NCBI GenBank assembly: GCA_944323585.1
Contig: CALUTA010000091.1
Span: 1 to 6,357, forward strand
DNA: 6,357 nt
Direction of reading: 5' to 3'
DNA from: Candidatus Gastranaerophilales bacterium
GTDB lineage: Bacteria; Cyanobacteriota; Vampirovibrionia; Gastranaerophilales; Gastranaerophilaceae
Shown here: positions 6,096-6,357 of the stretch, in pieces
Layout: each line of letters opens with the position of its first letter
Position numbering within the stretch: position 1 is the first letter of the stretch
Made by a program: the position numbers and the translations under genes
Notes under the pieces: generated by a model
What the model saw: only the letters and a program-made list of their open reading frames with translations
Database searches by the model: none
Told to the model about the DNA's origin: nothing

Positions 6096-6124
6096 ACCGC
6101 CAATATTATCAAGGCGGTTTTTTT
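6096..6124 (+). terminator. Intrinsic terminator of the HTH gene
   Basis: ACCGCC (6096-6101) pairs with GGCGGT (6113-6118) around an 11-nt AT-rich loop and runs into seven T residues (6118-6124). It lies about 35 bp after the stop codon. Confidence 0.85.
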
Positions 6125-6222
6125 GTTTCAGCCTGCCTGCGGAGCCGCAAAGTAGAGCAATAAAGATTATAAATATTCAGGTGCATAAAAATAAATTCCT
6201 AAAAAAATATTTAATAAAACAG
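6125..6222. other. Spacer before tRNA-Lys: GC-rich patch then A/T tracts
   Basis: I see no gene here. A short GC-rich patch (6131-6149) contains TGCGG-AG-CCGCA, a tiny palindrome. From about 6160 the DNA is A/T-rich with an A-run (6201-6207), as expected of an UP-element-like region before a strong stable-RNA promoter. Confidence 0.4.
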
Positions 6223-6251
6223 TTGACATCAAAATATGTTCCTGATAGCAT
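6223..6251 (+). promoter_or_regulatory. Promoter of tRNA-Lys
   Basis: A perfect -35 TTGACA (6223-6228), 17 nt, then TAGCAT (6246-6251), preceded by TGA (extended -10). The predicted start near 6258 leaves a leader of about 27 nt. The A-tracts upstream would strengthen it. Confidence 0.8.
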
Positions 6252-6284
6252 AAAGACATTGACGAAATGAATAGCAAAATACTT

Positions 6285-6357
6285 GCGCTTGTAGCTCAGC
6301 AGGTAGAGCACTCCCCTTTTAAGGGATAGGTCGCGCGTTCGAATCGCGCCAAGCGCA
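6285..6357 (+). tRNA. trnK: tRNA-Lys (anticodon UUU)
   Basis: A 73-nt cloverleaf: acceptor GCGCUUG (6285-6291) pairs perfectly with CAAGCGC (6350-6356), discriminator A at 6357, D stem GCUC/GAGC, anticodon loop CUUUUAA with UUU at 6318-6320, and T arm GCGCG-UUCGAAU-CGCGC. It decodes AAA/AAG. The first pair of the anticodon stem (27-43; 6311 and 6327) is a C-U mismatch, leaving four good pairs. The window ends at the discriminator, so whether CCA is encoded cannot be seen. Confidence 0.96.

Noticed and set aside
6131..6149. GC-rich patch with a small palindrome as a second REP element or riboswitch
   Set aside because: The stem is four to five pairs, no GTAG-type head is present, and it does not match the 3281-3304 element.
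1..6357. CRISPR array, insertion sequence, prophage or defence island
   Set aside because: No regularly spaced repeats, transposase, integrase or recognisable defence gene; the genes are mostly housekeeping. The tRNA-Lys at the right edge could serve as an integration site, but the sequence stops there.

Overview
The window is an AT-rich stretch of ordinary bacterial chromosome with two tRNA genes, five protein genes and compact, readable promoters and terminators. Two things point to the cyanobacterial phylum. ClpC closely resembles the cyanobacterial/plastid ClpC type. The tRNA-Glu(UUC) at the left edge has the cyanobacterial/plastid form: its acceptor begins GCCCCCA and ends GGGGGUA, it has G1-U72 and A53-U61 pairs, and no CCA is encoded. 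The low GC content and short intergenic regions suggest a non-photosynthetic gut-type relative (Vampirovibrionia/Melainabacteria, Gastranaerophilales-like). That placement is inference; no database comparison was made.

Layout from left to right. A minus-strand tRNA-Glu (5-77) and a plus-strand clpC (254-2755) are transcribed divergently from a region of about 175 bp. Each has a near-consensus sigma70 promoter, and two AT-rich inverted repeats lie between them. clpC ends in a strong hairpin terminator. Next comes an isolated small basic gene of unknown function (2934-3284) with an extended -10 promoter and a strong Shine-Dalgarno. It contains an internal 45-codon duplication, and its stop codon lies inside a REP-like GTAG-plus-palindrome element. 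Facing it on the minus strand is a probable two-gene unit: pth (peptidyl-tRNA hydrolase, 4800-5360) followed by a TPR-repeat protein (3339-4742). A short region carrying a TTACCGCC direct repeat separates pth from a divergent gene for a tandem Xre/Cro-type helix-turn-helix protein (5493-6062), which has its own terminator. The window closes with a plus-strand tRNA-Lys(UUU) (6285-6357) behind an excellent promoter.

Much of the content is protein synthesis and protein quality control: two tRNAs, Pth for recycling of peptidyl-tRNA, and ClpC as unfoldase for ClpP. I found no mobile element, CRISPR array or defence system, and I do not think the window holds a large undescribed system. The items most worth a second look are the duplicated small protein with its REP-like 3' end, the putative operator sites upstream of clpC and between pth and the HTH gene, and the 14-serine linker in ClpC.
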